Assembly (NCBI GenBank): GCA_002633005.1 | Contig: NMRA01000523.1 | Coordinates: 248,795-302,406 of the forward strand | Direction: 5' to 3' | DNA from: Phoronis australis | Lineage: Eukaryota > Phoronida > Phoronidae | Length of the DNA stretch: 53,612 bases | Shown: in pieces, positions 24,501-33,480 of the stretch | How positions within the stretch are numbered: the stretch's first letter is position 1 | Layout of the letters: each line of letters starts with the position of its first letter | The notes under the pieces: model-generated | Database searches by the model: none | The model's input: only the letters and a program-made list of their open reading frames with translations | What the model was told of the DNA's origin: nothing | Made by a program: the position numbers and the translations under genes

Positions 24501-27500
24501 AGATGTCAACGAAACCGGAGAAATCGAATCAAGTGCAGTCATTATGACGATAAAGTGTTTCCAGAAGAGCAGAGCTCAAGATCAGACTCGAAAGGTAACA
24601 AATTGTGTGTTGGCACCATAAATTTCGCGTAGTACATAAACGATTCTGTGGCTGCGCGCCTGGAGTTCAAACTTCGATCTCATGAACTCCATTCAGGAAC
24701 CACCAACTCCATACACGCGCTACAAATTCCCTAAACAGGCCCCTTACCTCCACACAAGCACGAAACTCAAAATTCCTCATATTCCGTGACCACATTTCCC
24801 ACCCAGAGTAAAATTACAGACCAGTACAAGGGCTTGTAATCTAGTGCATGGAATTTGATCGCTGGGTATGGTGTGTTTTGGCGCATGTGCGGAGTTAAGG
24901 GGCACAGAATATGTAATGTGGCCGTGTAATGTTTGCTGATCGGGCTGGAACCATTTTCATCCCTTATCAGTTTCGCGTTTTTCTTCCCTTTCATGAATTC
25001 ATGAGCGCAAACTCAACGCCTCCCCCACAACTCCGTCTGGACTGCAAGAATGGCTTTAGGGAACGGCATATAGTTCTTTTATTGTCTTATCTGTTCTGAA
25101 AGTTGGCCTTTTTCATCCAGGACTCGCCGGCACCTTCCCATGAAGATATGTTTTCAACAAGCAGCGAACCAGAGGAACCAGGTTCATTGAAATGTGAAAT
25201 GGATTACAACGCCGAAACGGAAACGTTGACGATTGAGTACATTGAAATACGCCAGCTTATGGGATTGAGGGTGCCGAAACCGTGCAATCCTTGCGTTAAA
25301 ATTTATTTGGACAAGAAGAAACTAAAAACTCATAGAAGGACAGAAATTGCAGCAGAGAGCGAGTTCAGCTTTCACACTGAATGCGTTAAGAATACTTTTA
25401 GCCCAAAGTTTGAGGCAAAGTTTGAGGCTTTCATCAAGCAGAAAATGTTGAAGAAGTACTTGGCCCATTTTCTTATATTTGACTGTGATCGCTACTCACA
25501 CATGGAACTCCTTGGAGAAGCAAGTGTGCCTTTGAAGAGGATACAGGTTGGGGAAAAGGTTTATATTCTCGAGGAGATTAAAGAGCCAAAGCAGGTGATC
25601 TTTAGCAGCATTCTGTTGAGCGTCTGTGTGTTAGTCAATATCCGCTTTCATTTAATTGTAGGAACGAGGGCAAATTCCCATAGGGGAAATGTACATGTAC
25701 ACTTCAGAATCAATCGCAACAAATCTGATATTTTTCTAGCCTCAAAGTTCTCTTCAGACATGAACGCTATCCGCGCATATGAGAACTTCAGACACACGGC
25801 AAATCATGTGACTTTAAAATTGAAGAATGATTGGCCGTGTGACTGAAATCCGCACATGCGCAGATAACCTTCACCTCCAAAGAGAAATTTGAGACTACGA
25901 AAATATTCGAAGTGTTCAAAATGCCTCGCGAATAAGACGTCACGAAATTTTGGAGATTTTCTGCTATTTTGCAAACAAGACAGTAGGAAGTAAAGCTTCC
26001 ACCAAAGTGGTACAAAGCAATTCAAGGTCACGTTACGGGTTGTGTCCGTTGTTTTGAGGTGATTTTGTATAATTATGGCTTTACAGCTTCCCTCTACTGT
26101 ACAAAATGTGACGTGACTGACTTACCTTGAACATTACCAGCTCTTATTTCAGAGGGTATTTTTTGTACAGATTGATTTTCGGCAAGAAGTCCAAGGTCCT
26201 GTTTCTGGAAGTCAATTGGCACAGTCTAAGGATGGCTAGCTCATTTCAGGCTAAAGCTGAAAGTCAAAAGACATGTCTAGATATAGAATCAAAGAAAATA
26301 TTTCAGTATTCTGCTCGAATAGACGGCAAATGGTTTCTTGAAATGCAAAAGAAAAGGAAATCTACATCTGGCTATTTTAAGTCATATTTGTGACTTTTGG
26401 CTAAAATCAAAATACAATTATCGATAATAGACACTAGAAACAGGCCCCTGCCATTCTAATCTATAATGAGCTTGAGCTTACCAAACATAGGTGTCAGAAG
26501 TTTCAAATGAGAATCATTTAAAACGTGTTTGCGAAATTATGTCCTTTCTCTTCAGGAGCCGACTGGTGAGGTTTTGGTATCCCTAAACTACTTGCCAACT
26601 TCAGAAAAGTTGTCATGCACCATATTGAAGTTACAGAATGTGAAGATGCCAGCTGAAGAAATGCATGGCGCAGGTGAATTGTGAAATTATCTTGGGTTCC
26701 GTTCACTATTATCCACAAATTCTGACTAAAACAACTCCCGTACTTTCGAGGGGCGATAGTTGGGAAAGTGGAGGGGTTACGCCGGCGATAATTGTGAACG
26801 TTTGTTTGTATTTTACATGTAATTATTTGCCATGACTCGTTTATTTGAACTCTGAACGCCGCACCTTCGTTCCAATTTTACTTGACACTTTTGGCATATT
26901 AGAACATATCAAAGCTATCTGAAAAATTTCCGTAATATCGAGCGACAATGCATGTGTGCGTGTGTGTCCGTGCACACTCGTGTGCGCGCGCGTGCGTGAA
27001 AGTGTGTGTATATTTAATTATGCGATCTTGGTCAGCGCCTCTTATCCTTTTTCGCTCATTTAAGTTGAGGACAGGTTCAGATGAGGACGCTTGAAATTTT
27101 GACGAAGATGATGGTCGTGGATGAGAACACTCGTCCTCACGAACGTTAACATAATGTTTTTACCACTAAATAATCGCATGCATCACGTTATAGTTTTGCG
27201 ACAATACTATTGAATGCAAATGCCATTATGTAAATACATATACTGAATCTATAGATCGACACATTGACTCATATTACTATAAACACCCTTCCGTACATAA
27301 ATCCGTTAAACTAATATCAGCAAATGATAATGAAGCCTTCCTTGTTGACCTTTTTAAAGAGCTTTTCAATTTGATTACTTTACAATTTATTTTTCAATTG
27401 CAGTTGTGTATTTTAAAGTCAGCATACAGTTTGAAAAGAAAACTATTGTCAAACAAAGAACGTCTGCTAAGAGAGCCGAGGGGTGCACAAATTTCAGCGA

Positions 27501-27717
27501 GACTCTCAGCTATGACGTACCGATTGACTCGTTGCCGAACGTGATCATGATTCTCGATCTGCTGTGTACTATGGACGTGGAGCACAAGTCCGGCAAGGAC
27601 GTAAGAATAGGAAAAGTTTACATGGGATCGTCATGTGAAGAAGCTGAACGAAAACACTGGATAGAGATGACGCAATCGCCACGGAAAGCGGTGGCGTATT
27701 GGCATGAACTGAAGTGA
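18363..27717 (+). CDS. Atypical synaptotagmin (Syt12/Syt13-like), complete, 5 exons, 415 aa
   Basis: Exons 18363-18582, 20888-21009, 25121-25594, 26556-26673 and 27404-27717 join in consistent phases (1, 0, 0, 1). The product has a short lumenal N-terminus with one sequon (N12), a membrane span at about 33-52, juxtamembrane cysteines (52, 58, 64) suited to palmitoylation, a linker, C2A (about 137-265) and C2B (about 276-415) ending in the family hallmark WHEL. The phrases GEVLVSLNYLP and HWIEM...YWHEL are close to what is known of Syt12 and Syt13. In C2A the loop-1 Asp positions are Arg164 and Asn170, while loop 3 keeps D235, D237 and E243. C2B shows no DxD pair. It is therefore probably a Ca2+-independent membrane-trafficking adaptor. 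ATG 18363 has context ACCATGA, and an in-frame TGA at 18291 excludes further extension within this exon. A non-coding 5' exon may exist upstream. Confidence 0.88.
18780..20230 (+). repeat. Degenerate tandem repeat block with CTCF-like motifs (block 2, synaptotagmin intron 1)
   Basis: Units of about 300-400 bp begin with a GAAATTTGGCAAAT-type word (19055, 19343, 19675, 20067). Each contains a GCGCCACCTAGTGG-type motif (19116, 19274, 19420, 19570, 19751, 20148), all in the same orientation as block 1. The right end, AATAAATACCCTCAGAAGCA, is homologous to the right end of block 1, so the two blocks are copies of one element. The reading frame at 19334-19741 is repeat sequence, not a gene. Confidence 0.7.
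20888..21009 (+). CDS. Synaptotagmin exon 2: linker
   Basis: The acceptor is GTTCCAG and the donor is AAAAAG|GTGATG. With the carried base it encodes E74 to K114 (EKKKVAIVPP...RDVAETLWSS...GTKK), a basic linker between the membrane anchor and C2A. It is open only in the frame that joins exons 1 and 3, which supports it despite the lack of a domain. Confidence 0.75.
21127..21835. repeat. 709-bp segment bounded by exact 14-bp inverted repeats
   Basis: CTGGAATGCCAACT (21127-21140) and its exact reverse complement (21822-21835) face each other in synaptotagmin intron 2. No transposase frame lies between them. It could be a non-autonomous DNA element. No target-site duplication was recognised. 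Confidence 0.4.
22050..23480 (-). pseudogene. Retrotransposon ORF2, endonuclease part, interrupted
   Basis: The frame enters as PLCVVAWTSNS and contains the endonuclease motif ETNL, then an in-frame TGA at about 23299. It continues with GVGIFVKND, CGDFNSR, GRTVVDYF and PDHSVLL, the expected Asp/Asn/His catalytic positions of an APE-type target-nicking endonuclease. After 22571 the frame shifts. Pieces SIRGSEFMDNEIF, NKPFWNDE and VFWKEHKN match the linker normally found between endonuclease and RT. No FADD-type RT motif remains. Confidence 0.8.
23505..24343 (-). pseudogene. Retrotransposon ORF1 (coiled-coil RNA-binding protein), one frameshift
   Basis: The reading starts MDDYEWQIVRKRKPSKDS and runs to about 24215. 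It continues in another frame as a 236-residue stretch with a heptad-rich coiled coil (ELILKEIRDLK, ...FARLENRVSALEKHY). A conserved C-terminal half follows with LLDCTRLN, PPLVKF, LLFQRVFLRG and SHTDR. This arrangement (coiled coil then RRM-like/C-terminal nucleic-acid-binding part) is typical of ORF1 proteins that coat element RNA. Only one frame break was seen, so the copy is fairly young. Confidence 0.75.
24408..24600 (+). repeat. ~190-bp segment homologous to 28020-28215
   Basis: GGCTGCATTT, CGTCATC and TGAATCAAGTG-like words occur in the same order and spacing here and after the synaptotagmin poly(A) signal, both in plus orientation. A donor-like AAAG|GTAACA ends this copy. It may be a short interspersed repeat or an exon-sized duplication. 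Confidence 0.5.
25121..25594 (+). CDS. Synaptotagmin exon 3: C2A domain
   Basis: The acceptor is TTTCATCCAG and the donor is AAGCAG|GTGATC, with 158 codons in phase 0 at both ends. An acidic Ser/Glu/Pro leader (DSPAPSHEDM...) precedes the C2 fold: LTIEYIEIRQL, VKIYLDKKKLKTHRRT, FSPKFEAKFEAF, FLIFDCDRYS and ELLGEASVPL. Loop-1 acidic ligands are replaced (R164, N170), so Ca2+ binding is unlikely. Confidence 0.9.
25728..25906. mobile_element. ~180-bp foldback MITE in synaptotagmin intron 3
   Basis: The left half ATATTTTTCTAGCCTCAAAG and the right half are imperfect reverse complements around a centre near 25818. This makes both strands encode similar short frames (HTANH... and HTANHSS...). It is non-coding. 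Confidence 0.7.
26198..26444. mobile_element. Non-autonomous element with CCTGTTTCT termini (copy 1)
   Basis: CCTGTTTCT (26198-26206) and AGAAACAGG (26436-26444) bound a 247-bp AT-rich body containing AGTCAAAAGACAT. The body resembles the 274-bp segment at 47921-48194, which has the same ends. The 88-residue open frame here belongs to this repeat. Confidence 0.5.
26556..26673 (+). CDS. Synaptotagmin exon 4: start of C2B
   Basis: The acceptor is TTCTCTTCAG and the donor is GCAG|GTGAAT. It reads EPTGEVLVSLNYLPTSEKLS then CTILKLQNVKMPAEEMHGA. GEVLVSLNYLP is the canonical C2B entry of synaptotagmins. It enters in phase 0 and leaves in phase 1. Confidence 0.9.
26945..27012. repeat. (GT/GC)n dinucleotide-rich tract in synaptotagmin intron 4
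   Basis: Interrupted GTGTGCG and CGCGCG runs. Confidence 0.8.
27404..27717 (+). CDS. Synaptotagmin exon 5: rest of C2B and stop
   Basis: The acceptor is CAATTGCAG. It encodes VYFKVSIQFEKK, the basic KQRTSAKRAEG strand, FSETLSYDVP, IGKVYMGS and KHWIEMTQSPRKAVAYWHEL, then TGA at 27715-27717. The terminal WHEL is the docking/targeting hallmark of synaptotagmin C2B. The loop-3 DxD is not present. Confidence 0.9.
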
Positions 27718-28006
27718 CAAAGTCGAAGGTCTCCTGAGAATATAGGTTCATTTGTAAGTCTCCTGAGAATGAACGCCATTTACCTGGTTTTCATTTTGCC
27801 TTTGCAAAAGTGGGTTAGGGTGACTATTTACATCACTGTTAATTAATGTTATGATGGACGCCTGAGAACTACTTTCTGAAAAAACTGCTCTTTGTGGTCG
27901 ATTTAGGTAGCGTGTGCTGATGTACTATAGACCGTGAATATTCCAGACAAAGAACAGTATAGCTTTTGAGGTAGACTCACTGTGTGACCCAGTGCAATCT
28001 CGTTTC

Positions 28007-28012
28007 AATAAA
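28007..28012 (+). other. Poly(A) signal of the synaptotagmin gene
   Basis: AATAAA lies 290 bp after the stop codon and is the first such hexamer in the downstream region. It gives a short 3'UTR. Confidence 0.65.
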
Positions 28013-28019
28013 GATTCAT

Positions 28020-28215
28020 CGGCTGCATTTCACTTACTCCGCCGGTTCCGTCGAGTTAACCGACAAAGACATCTAATTTGTCTGTGAGCCTGAGGTCGTC
28101 ATCTGGATCAATCATACCGGGGATTCACTCGGCAGAACAGGCGAAGTGAATCAAGTGTGGTCAGTGTAAAGTCTAGAAAAACAGTTTCAGAAAGTTCTGA
28201 AAGAACTTGTAAGAT
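28020..28215 (+). repeat. ~190-bp segment homologous to 24408-24600
   Basis: Starts GGCTGCATTT just past the synaptotagmin poly(A) signal and shares ordered words with the intron-2 copy. See that entry. Confidence 0.5.
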
Positions 28216-29050
28216 AATCGGTAAAGGTGCGTAAATGTACATGTAGACACCGTTGATTATGGACAGTCTTCAAATTTGGAGTCATACCTGTAAATCTGAA
28301 ATAAATGACCAATCAGATTGAATTTAAACTTCACTGTCTAAATATCTCAAATAGACGAAATTGTTCTGAATCAAAAATTATTTACCCCTCGATTTGGGTT
28401 GTTTAAGTAAAATAAGTCGGCACTGTAACAGGCCCCAAGACTACCACCAAACCTTTAATTTAATCTAGACATGACTCGAATATTACCAATCACTTTCTCA
28501 AAGTGCCACACGCGATTAGTTAATTGCGAGTTGAACCTCAGTAAAGTTGGCGGATCATGGGTCATGCATGTATCTGCCGTTCGTTCATCTGCTCTTGTCG
28601 CTCACTAGAAACAAGTCTGAATCGCGCACTTGCGTCTCGTTGCCATGTGTTAAGTTAACGAAATTGAGCACTGTTAGAATTGCCTAATAATTAATGAACA
28701 CAGCCCTATAAATCGTTTTTACATTGTATCCAGGTTCTCAGTCACTCCCTTGCATACATTCATTAGAATTACATTGAAAAAGACAGTACCGTCTTGCTCT
28801 TGTTTAAAGCCTAATTCTCAACCACCATTTTGGAAAATCCAAATTGTTTTGGAAAGGAGTTACCGTATGTATACATGTATGTATGCTACAGTGGCTTAGC
28901 ATTTCCCTAGTTTTACTCAGTTAGTTTGTGGGTCGTGTTGTTTCCTTCAATGCTGCAAATATTTGCCTACTAACAGCGCTGCTGTCGTTTTTCAAGTACT
29001 TTGTTAGTCAATTATCGGCTTGTAAACACAGGCGTCCTTAGCTTCTGGTG
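28216..29050. other. Intergenic, no recognisable gene
   Basis: AT-rich sequence with scattered TACATGTA octamers (28239, 28872). No coding exon is supported. Confidence 0.5.
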
Positions 29051-29516
29051 GTCCCCAATGCACTACATATAAATATGCTAAAAGATCTGAAACTCGGTAT
29101 AGGAATTCCGTCGGTGCTTCACGTCAGCCGTCCATATCAAACACAAACCTCAATAAATTTACACAAAACAGATTCAGCAAACCATAAGCAATTGTTATTT
29201 CTTCTGATAGCATTTACAGCGTCCTGCTCCAGAGATTTCACAACAAATTTGTGATAAAAACGCAAGAAATCTTCCCGACGCATTGGCTTTTTGGGAAGAT
29301 TTTTGAGTTTTGATCCCAAATTTGCTGCGAACTCGCTGGAGCAGGACGCTGTGAATGATATTGGGTGAAAGAACATTTACTCGTGGTTTGTTGAATTCTT
29401 GTTTTGTGTAAATTCGTTGATATTTGTGTTTGATATAGACGGCTGAAGTGAAGCACCCGTGCAATTCCTATCCCTAGTGTCAGACCTTTTAGTATCGTGT
29501 ATAGTGTATTGGGGAC
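29051..29516. mobile_element. 466-bp foldback element (long inverted repeat)
   Basis: The two arms are imperfect reverse complements from the outer ends (GTCCCCAAT / ATTGGGGAC) to the inner GCGTCCTGCTCCAG (29220) / CTGGAGCAGGACGC (29337). Matching landmarks include CAAACACAA / TTGTGTTTG and AGGAATT / AATTCCT. A ~100-bp centre separates them. There is no transposase. The overlapping minus and plus frames in the arms mirror each other and are not genes. Confidence 0.85.
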
Positions 29517-31027
29517 GATCAGAGCTAAGCACGCCCGCGCTTGTAAACATCAGGCGACACCTCAGATAATTTGAAGTGTAGACAATATCACGTAAACAAC
29601 ATTGGTCTCTCGCGCGCACCGAATTTGAAAGCACGTGTTCCACTGCACCATGCTTTTAATTATTCGATTAAATAACCATCATACAAAGACAGAAAGATAA
29701 TATGAGCCTCAAAATTAAAAGAATTAGGAAGTTGATTAGCAAATATTTTGCGCGGAGAATAACCGCCATTATCACACTGGAGTTATAAAGCAGGCGGACG
29801 GTAGTAGCACGCGAAAACATAATGCTGCCCAAGACATCGCCATGTATTACAAGCGAAGCACGTAATCGCACTATTTTCTTTCGTCAGCTTCCGGCGTCTA
29901 CGCCGCCCAGGTTACAATGTACTCGCGTTACCAAGTTACATGTGATGTCGCCGGATGTTTTCGAGACAAAAGTCCAACAAAGCATTTGAACAATGACAGC
30001 TTATTGCGAAAGATTTGCTGCAGATGAAGTTCCTCAGTAGAAGTTGTTGTTTGTTCTAGTTGACCATCACTTTGGTGCTCTGTGTAGTAGGCGCTAGAGT
30101 TACATTGATTAGGTTAAGTTGAAAGGTTGGTTTTACCTTATAAACAGTCTGTGATAATATATCAAAACGAGGTCATGGAAAACGTTATGGTGTGGCATTG
30201 TCTATTGGAGGAGAATTGAAACGCATGTAAAGTATGTTCTGTAAAATTTATTTGCTTTAATGCATGTAAATAAAGTAAAGTATTTTTGAAAGCTACGCCT
30301 CCTCGAGTCTCAGATGGTTCCTCATATAGATCAGTTATCACTGGCTTTGCTGCCAAGTCATAGACGCATAATTCGTAAGAAAGTTTTAGCTACACGTTCA
30401 CACGCCAACGCCTACTAGGCACGTAACCTGTGTGCAGAAATTTATTAAGTGACACGCCATGGAACACAACTTCATCTAGCTATTGCAAATTAAAGCGTTG
30501 ACTGGGGTAGTTTTGATGCCTAAATGAACCACATAACAGCGGAACCGGGTGCTAACGAAGTCGCAGAAAAAGTCTGGTGAAGAATGAAGTCAGGAGTACA
30601 GTGTATACGCGAAAACATAAAAATGTTCCACACAAACTGTCTTGTTCTATGCGTCATTTTATCAAAAGTATATATGACGAAATGGACAGAAAGGTAGTCG
30701 CCGAGGGTTTCTCTTAGAGGAAGCGGAAACAGGCAATGGAGTCCTTTTTTGAACTCGCCTTTTTAATTTTTTTTAAATGAGATAGAGAATTCTTGCGAAG
30801 GACAAGTAAACAGAGCCTATTTACAAACCAGGCATGTTTCGAAACAACCGTGAACTGAAGGTAGAACATTCCAAATTTCTTTGAAAGCCGTTGCTCGACT
30901 AAACATCAGCATAAAGCCATCATACAGTGCACATGTACAGTATGTGGCTAACACTGGTTTCTAACGCCAACGTGTTTTAAAGTTGCCCTTTTTGTTTACT
31001 ATGTGTGTATATTTATGTATTTATATA
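29517..31027. other. Intergenic, no recognisable gene
   Basis: Nothing beyond short chance frames was found on either strand. Confidence 0.5.
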
Positions 31028-31145
31028 TATAGATAGATTATTACAAGGCGAAGTCGTTATCCCCGAGTGGCGATGATTCTCCAAAATCCACGAGGGCTTT
31101 AGATAAGGGGGATAACCACTGAGAACATATAATAATCTATTTATA
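31028..31145. mobile_element. 118-bp MITE with 16-bp terminal inverted repeats
   Basis: TATAGATAGATTATTA and TAATAATCTATTTATA face each other with one mismatch. Inside are GTTATCCCCGAGTGG and CGAGGGC...GGGGGATAAC, also inverted, so the whole element folds back. Confidence 0.65.
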
Positions 31146-31941
31146 CCACATACTGAACGAGAAACATTGCAATGAATCGATCTACGTTTCTCGACTTGCC
31201 TCGGCTTTGTAAATAATTTCTATGTCAGAGGCTCGGGGTCGGAGGTCGTGACCTTTTAAGAAATGCCGAGCTATTTTTGTCAAATAATGCTTTTACTCAA
31301 ACCAATTGAAAATTGAACAAAATAGAAATAAAGTGAATCTATAAATTAAGGTTTTGCAACTACTTTAGCTTGCTACACATTTTATCACGCTAAGCTTCGA
31401 CCGTGAAAATATCGTCTGATAAAGTACGTTACCACTGGTAACTGAGTATAATGCTCAAGTCAAAGAATCCCGACGACACGATACCCGCATTCAACTTGGA
31501 GATCGTGATTTTCAAGTGCGAGAACATGAGAGAAAAATTTCTGTGAATTAAAATATCCTTTTAACGGAAATTATGCGTCTTATTTATTTATAAATGTCGG
31601 TACAATGCCCTTTGCTGAACATGCGATTGTTGCGCGTGCTCATTTAAGTATTCTATAAAAATAAGAATATAAAATAGTAAAACTATTAAAACTAAAATGG
31701 CGAGCGTCGGTACTAAAATATATTAAAATATCCCCACGTATCGAGCGATGCACTCTTTGTCAAGGCCTGGGAGGTTGAAATGTTCCCCAATGGGTGATTG
31801 GAATTGCGGTCTTGTCATATATTTGCGCTTTCTAGAATATTGAGAACGCAAAAGCGACTTCCGCTTGATCCCGACTCTGCAGTTTATTAATAAAAGAGTG
31901 GACGGAACCCTACTGCCAGCCCTTTCAATTGCTTGATCACG
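31146..31941. other. Intergenic, no recognisable gene
   Basis: AT-rich. No exon or repeat recognised up to the TTAA transposon copy A. Confidence 0.5.
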
Positions 31942-32055
31942 TTAAAGGAGAATGCCACCGATTTAAATAGTCTCTTTTACCGTCTTAATCGGTGTATATC
32001 CACATCGCCTCTTATACGGTCGACCTCACCTTGCCGAGAGGTGTCGCGTTAACCT

Positions 32056-32373
32056 GTGAGGAAGGTGAGAAACGACGCAGCGACGTCAGTGGTTCGTCTG
32101 CAGAGTGAATGCCGCTATATTGCTGTGCATTGTTCCCGCTTGTACGAACTATGGAGACTTCCTCGAGAGCCCGAAATGCTCAGGAAGTGGCTCGCTGTAG
32201 TGAAGAATGAAAGGTACGCTGTTAATAGCAAGTATGAGGCCGTGAAACATCTCCGTGTCTGCGGCCGGCATTTCGTCAACAGTGATTTTTGTGACGAATT
32301 CTGGCTTAACAAAGAACCATCTATACGTTCTGTTGCCTGTGCATATTCACGGCGCCTCTCTAGTATTTCTTGA
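32056..32373 (+). pseudogene. THAP zinc-finger domain inside transposon copy A, frameshifted
   Basis: One frame gives CIVPACTNYGD (the first two zinc-binding Cys). The neighbouring frame gives LPREPEMLRKWLAVVKNERY and HLRVCGRHFVNSDF (Trp, then the third Cys and the His). Together these are the C2CH elements of a THAP DNA-binding domain, interrupted by a frameshift after the second Cys. Copies B and C carry the same domain with different lesions, which implies an intact ancestor rather than decay before amplification. Confidence 0.65.
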
Positions 32374-32468
32374 TCATTGTATTCCGGTTCGAACTGATAG
32401 CTTGTGAAACCTAACGATCCGACCCGTGAAGTCTTCGTCGGGATTGGCGCCGGGCGAGTTGTCACGTA
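32330..32468 (-). pseudogene. Opposite-strand frame of the transposon, tail-to-tail with THAP
   Basis: The minus-strand reading is TTRPAPIP, then GSLGFTSYQFEPEYN, then EILERRREYAQATER. It is recognisable in copies B (GSLSFTGYQFEQEYSDEE) and C (GSLGFT...ILERRREHAQATER). In copy C it ends in a splice donor (TTG|GTAAGC) that is mutated in A and B. The YxFEPxYxxEE phrase recalls the start of P2RX7 C-terminal-like domains found in many invertebrate proteins, but this is only a resemblance. It overlaps the 3' side of the THAP frame on the other strand. Confidence 0.35.
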
Positions 32469-33480
32469 GACGTTTAATATTCTGCGTTCTGTTTCAAAAT
32501 GAATTATTCTCATTTCAACCAATGATTATATGTAACTGAAATAAAGTCTGTCTCATTAGATACAATTTGTAATGCCTTGGAGTGCTCGTGAGTGCAAATG
32601 TTTTAAGAAGCCAGCAATGAATAAACCAGTTCGTTACCCGGGCTTTTGATGCCGGCAACAAAGGTAATTGACCGGGCTCCGAGGCCGTGTGAGCGCATGC
32701 TAATTCAGTGCCTTTGCTATTACTCGATTTTATATGCTATGGTCACATGTTAGGGGAATCTTTATTTAGAAATACAAATACATTGTTCGAATCATTGTTA
32801 CTGTACAACCATTGCCCTGACGGTCTGTGGAACGGGAACCCGACTTCGCGGCCCCCAACAAGTAAGTAGATTTTTCAGTTTCGTGGCTAATTCACATAAA
32901 TAATTGCGTGCACAATATTTCTTTGACTCACTATTATAGTCTTTTCGTGACTGGAGGTTTAGTTTCCAACTCAAGCTGGTTTATTTTCGTGCCAGTCCCG
33001 GCGGCCGCGATGGGCCTGGTCGCGTTCCGAGCAACTGGCCGGGATAACATTAAGCGTTTAGTGTGATTAGAACTCAAAAAACCACGAGTCTGAACAGCAC
33101 AGATCAAGGTTCTCCTGTCTGTATTTCACGGAAGAATACTTCGAATTTATCTCCGAACAGGTCCCAATCTCCTTCTGCGGACTTTGGTAAATTGGCCTGC
33201 TGAGCTTTGTAGGCTACGGTGTGTCTAAATACCAATAAATTCAACAGCGAAATAAAACAACATGTTTTTATAAGAACTCGGTGATTTTTTAAGTGTTTTA
33301 CATCAAAGTTTGATGATTTATTGGTGTTAAACGATGAATTAAGCGATAAGCTGACACCACTAACCGGTGTTGTGAACTGCTGAACAGACTGCCTGTGAAG
33401 CCACTTACGTCATTGGATAATTTCAACACCTCCGTCTGCCGTCAGGTGTCAGGTAACGCAACCGAACGTGCCGTTATCGA

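Larger units (their letters stand above)
31946..33480 (+). mobile_element. TTAA DNA transposon with THAP finger, copy A (right end lost), Kolobok-like
   Basis: It begins after TTAA (31942-31945) with AGGAGAATGCCACC. It is homologous over its length to copies B (35217-36882) and C (42298-43959), which lie in the opposite orientation. Similarity stops at about 33480, so the right terminal repeat is missing (about 85 bp compared with copy B). A THAP-finger frame is on the plus strand (32056-32373), and two conserved short frames are on the minus strand. TTAA target duplication plus a THAP domain points to the Kolobok superfamily. piggyBac also uses TTAA but has no THAP. No catalytic transposase domain is visible, so the family is probably non-autonomous. 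Confidence 0.75.

Noticed and set aside
25595-25846. Extension of the C2A exon frame past the donor
   Set aside because: The frame runs on into intron and foldback sequence; the phase-0 donor at 25594 and the C2B exon entry at 26556 give the normal C2A-C2B join.
26127-26393. 88-residue plus-strand frame in synaptotagmin intron 3
   Set aside because: Lies in the CCTGTTTCT element and would interrupt the phase-0 C2A/C2B join.
29137-29464. Overlapping open frames in both strands near 29.2-29.4 kb
   Set aside because: They mirror each other because the segment is an inverted repeat.
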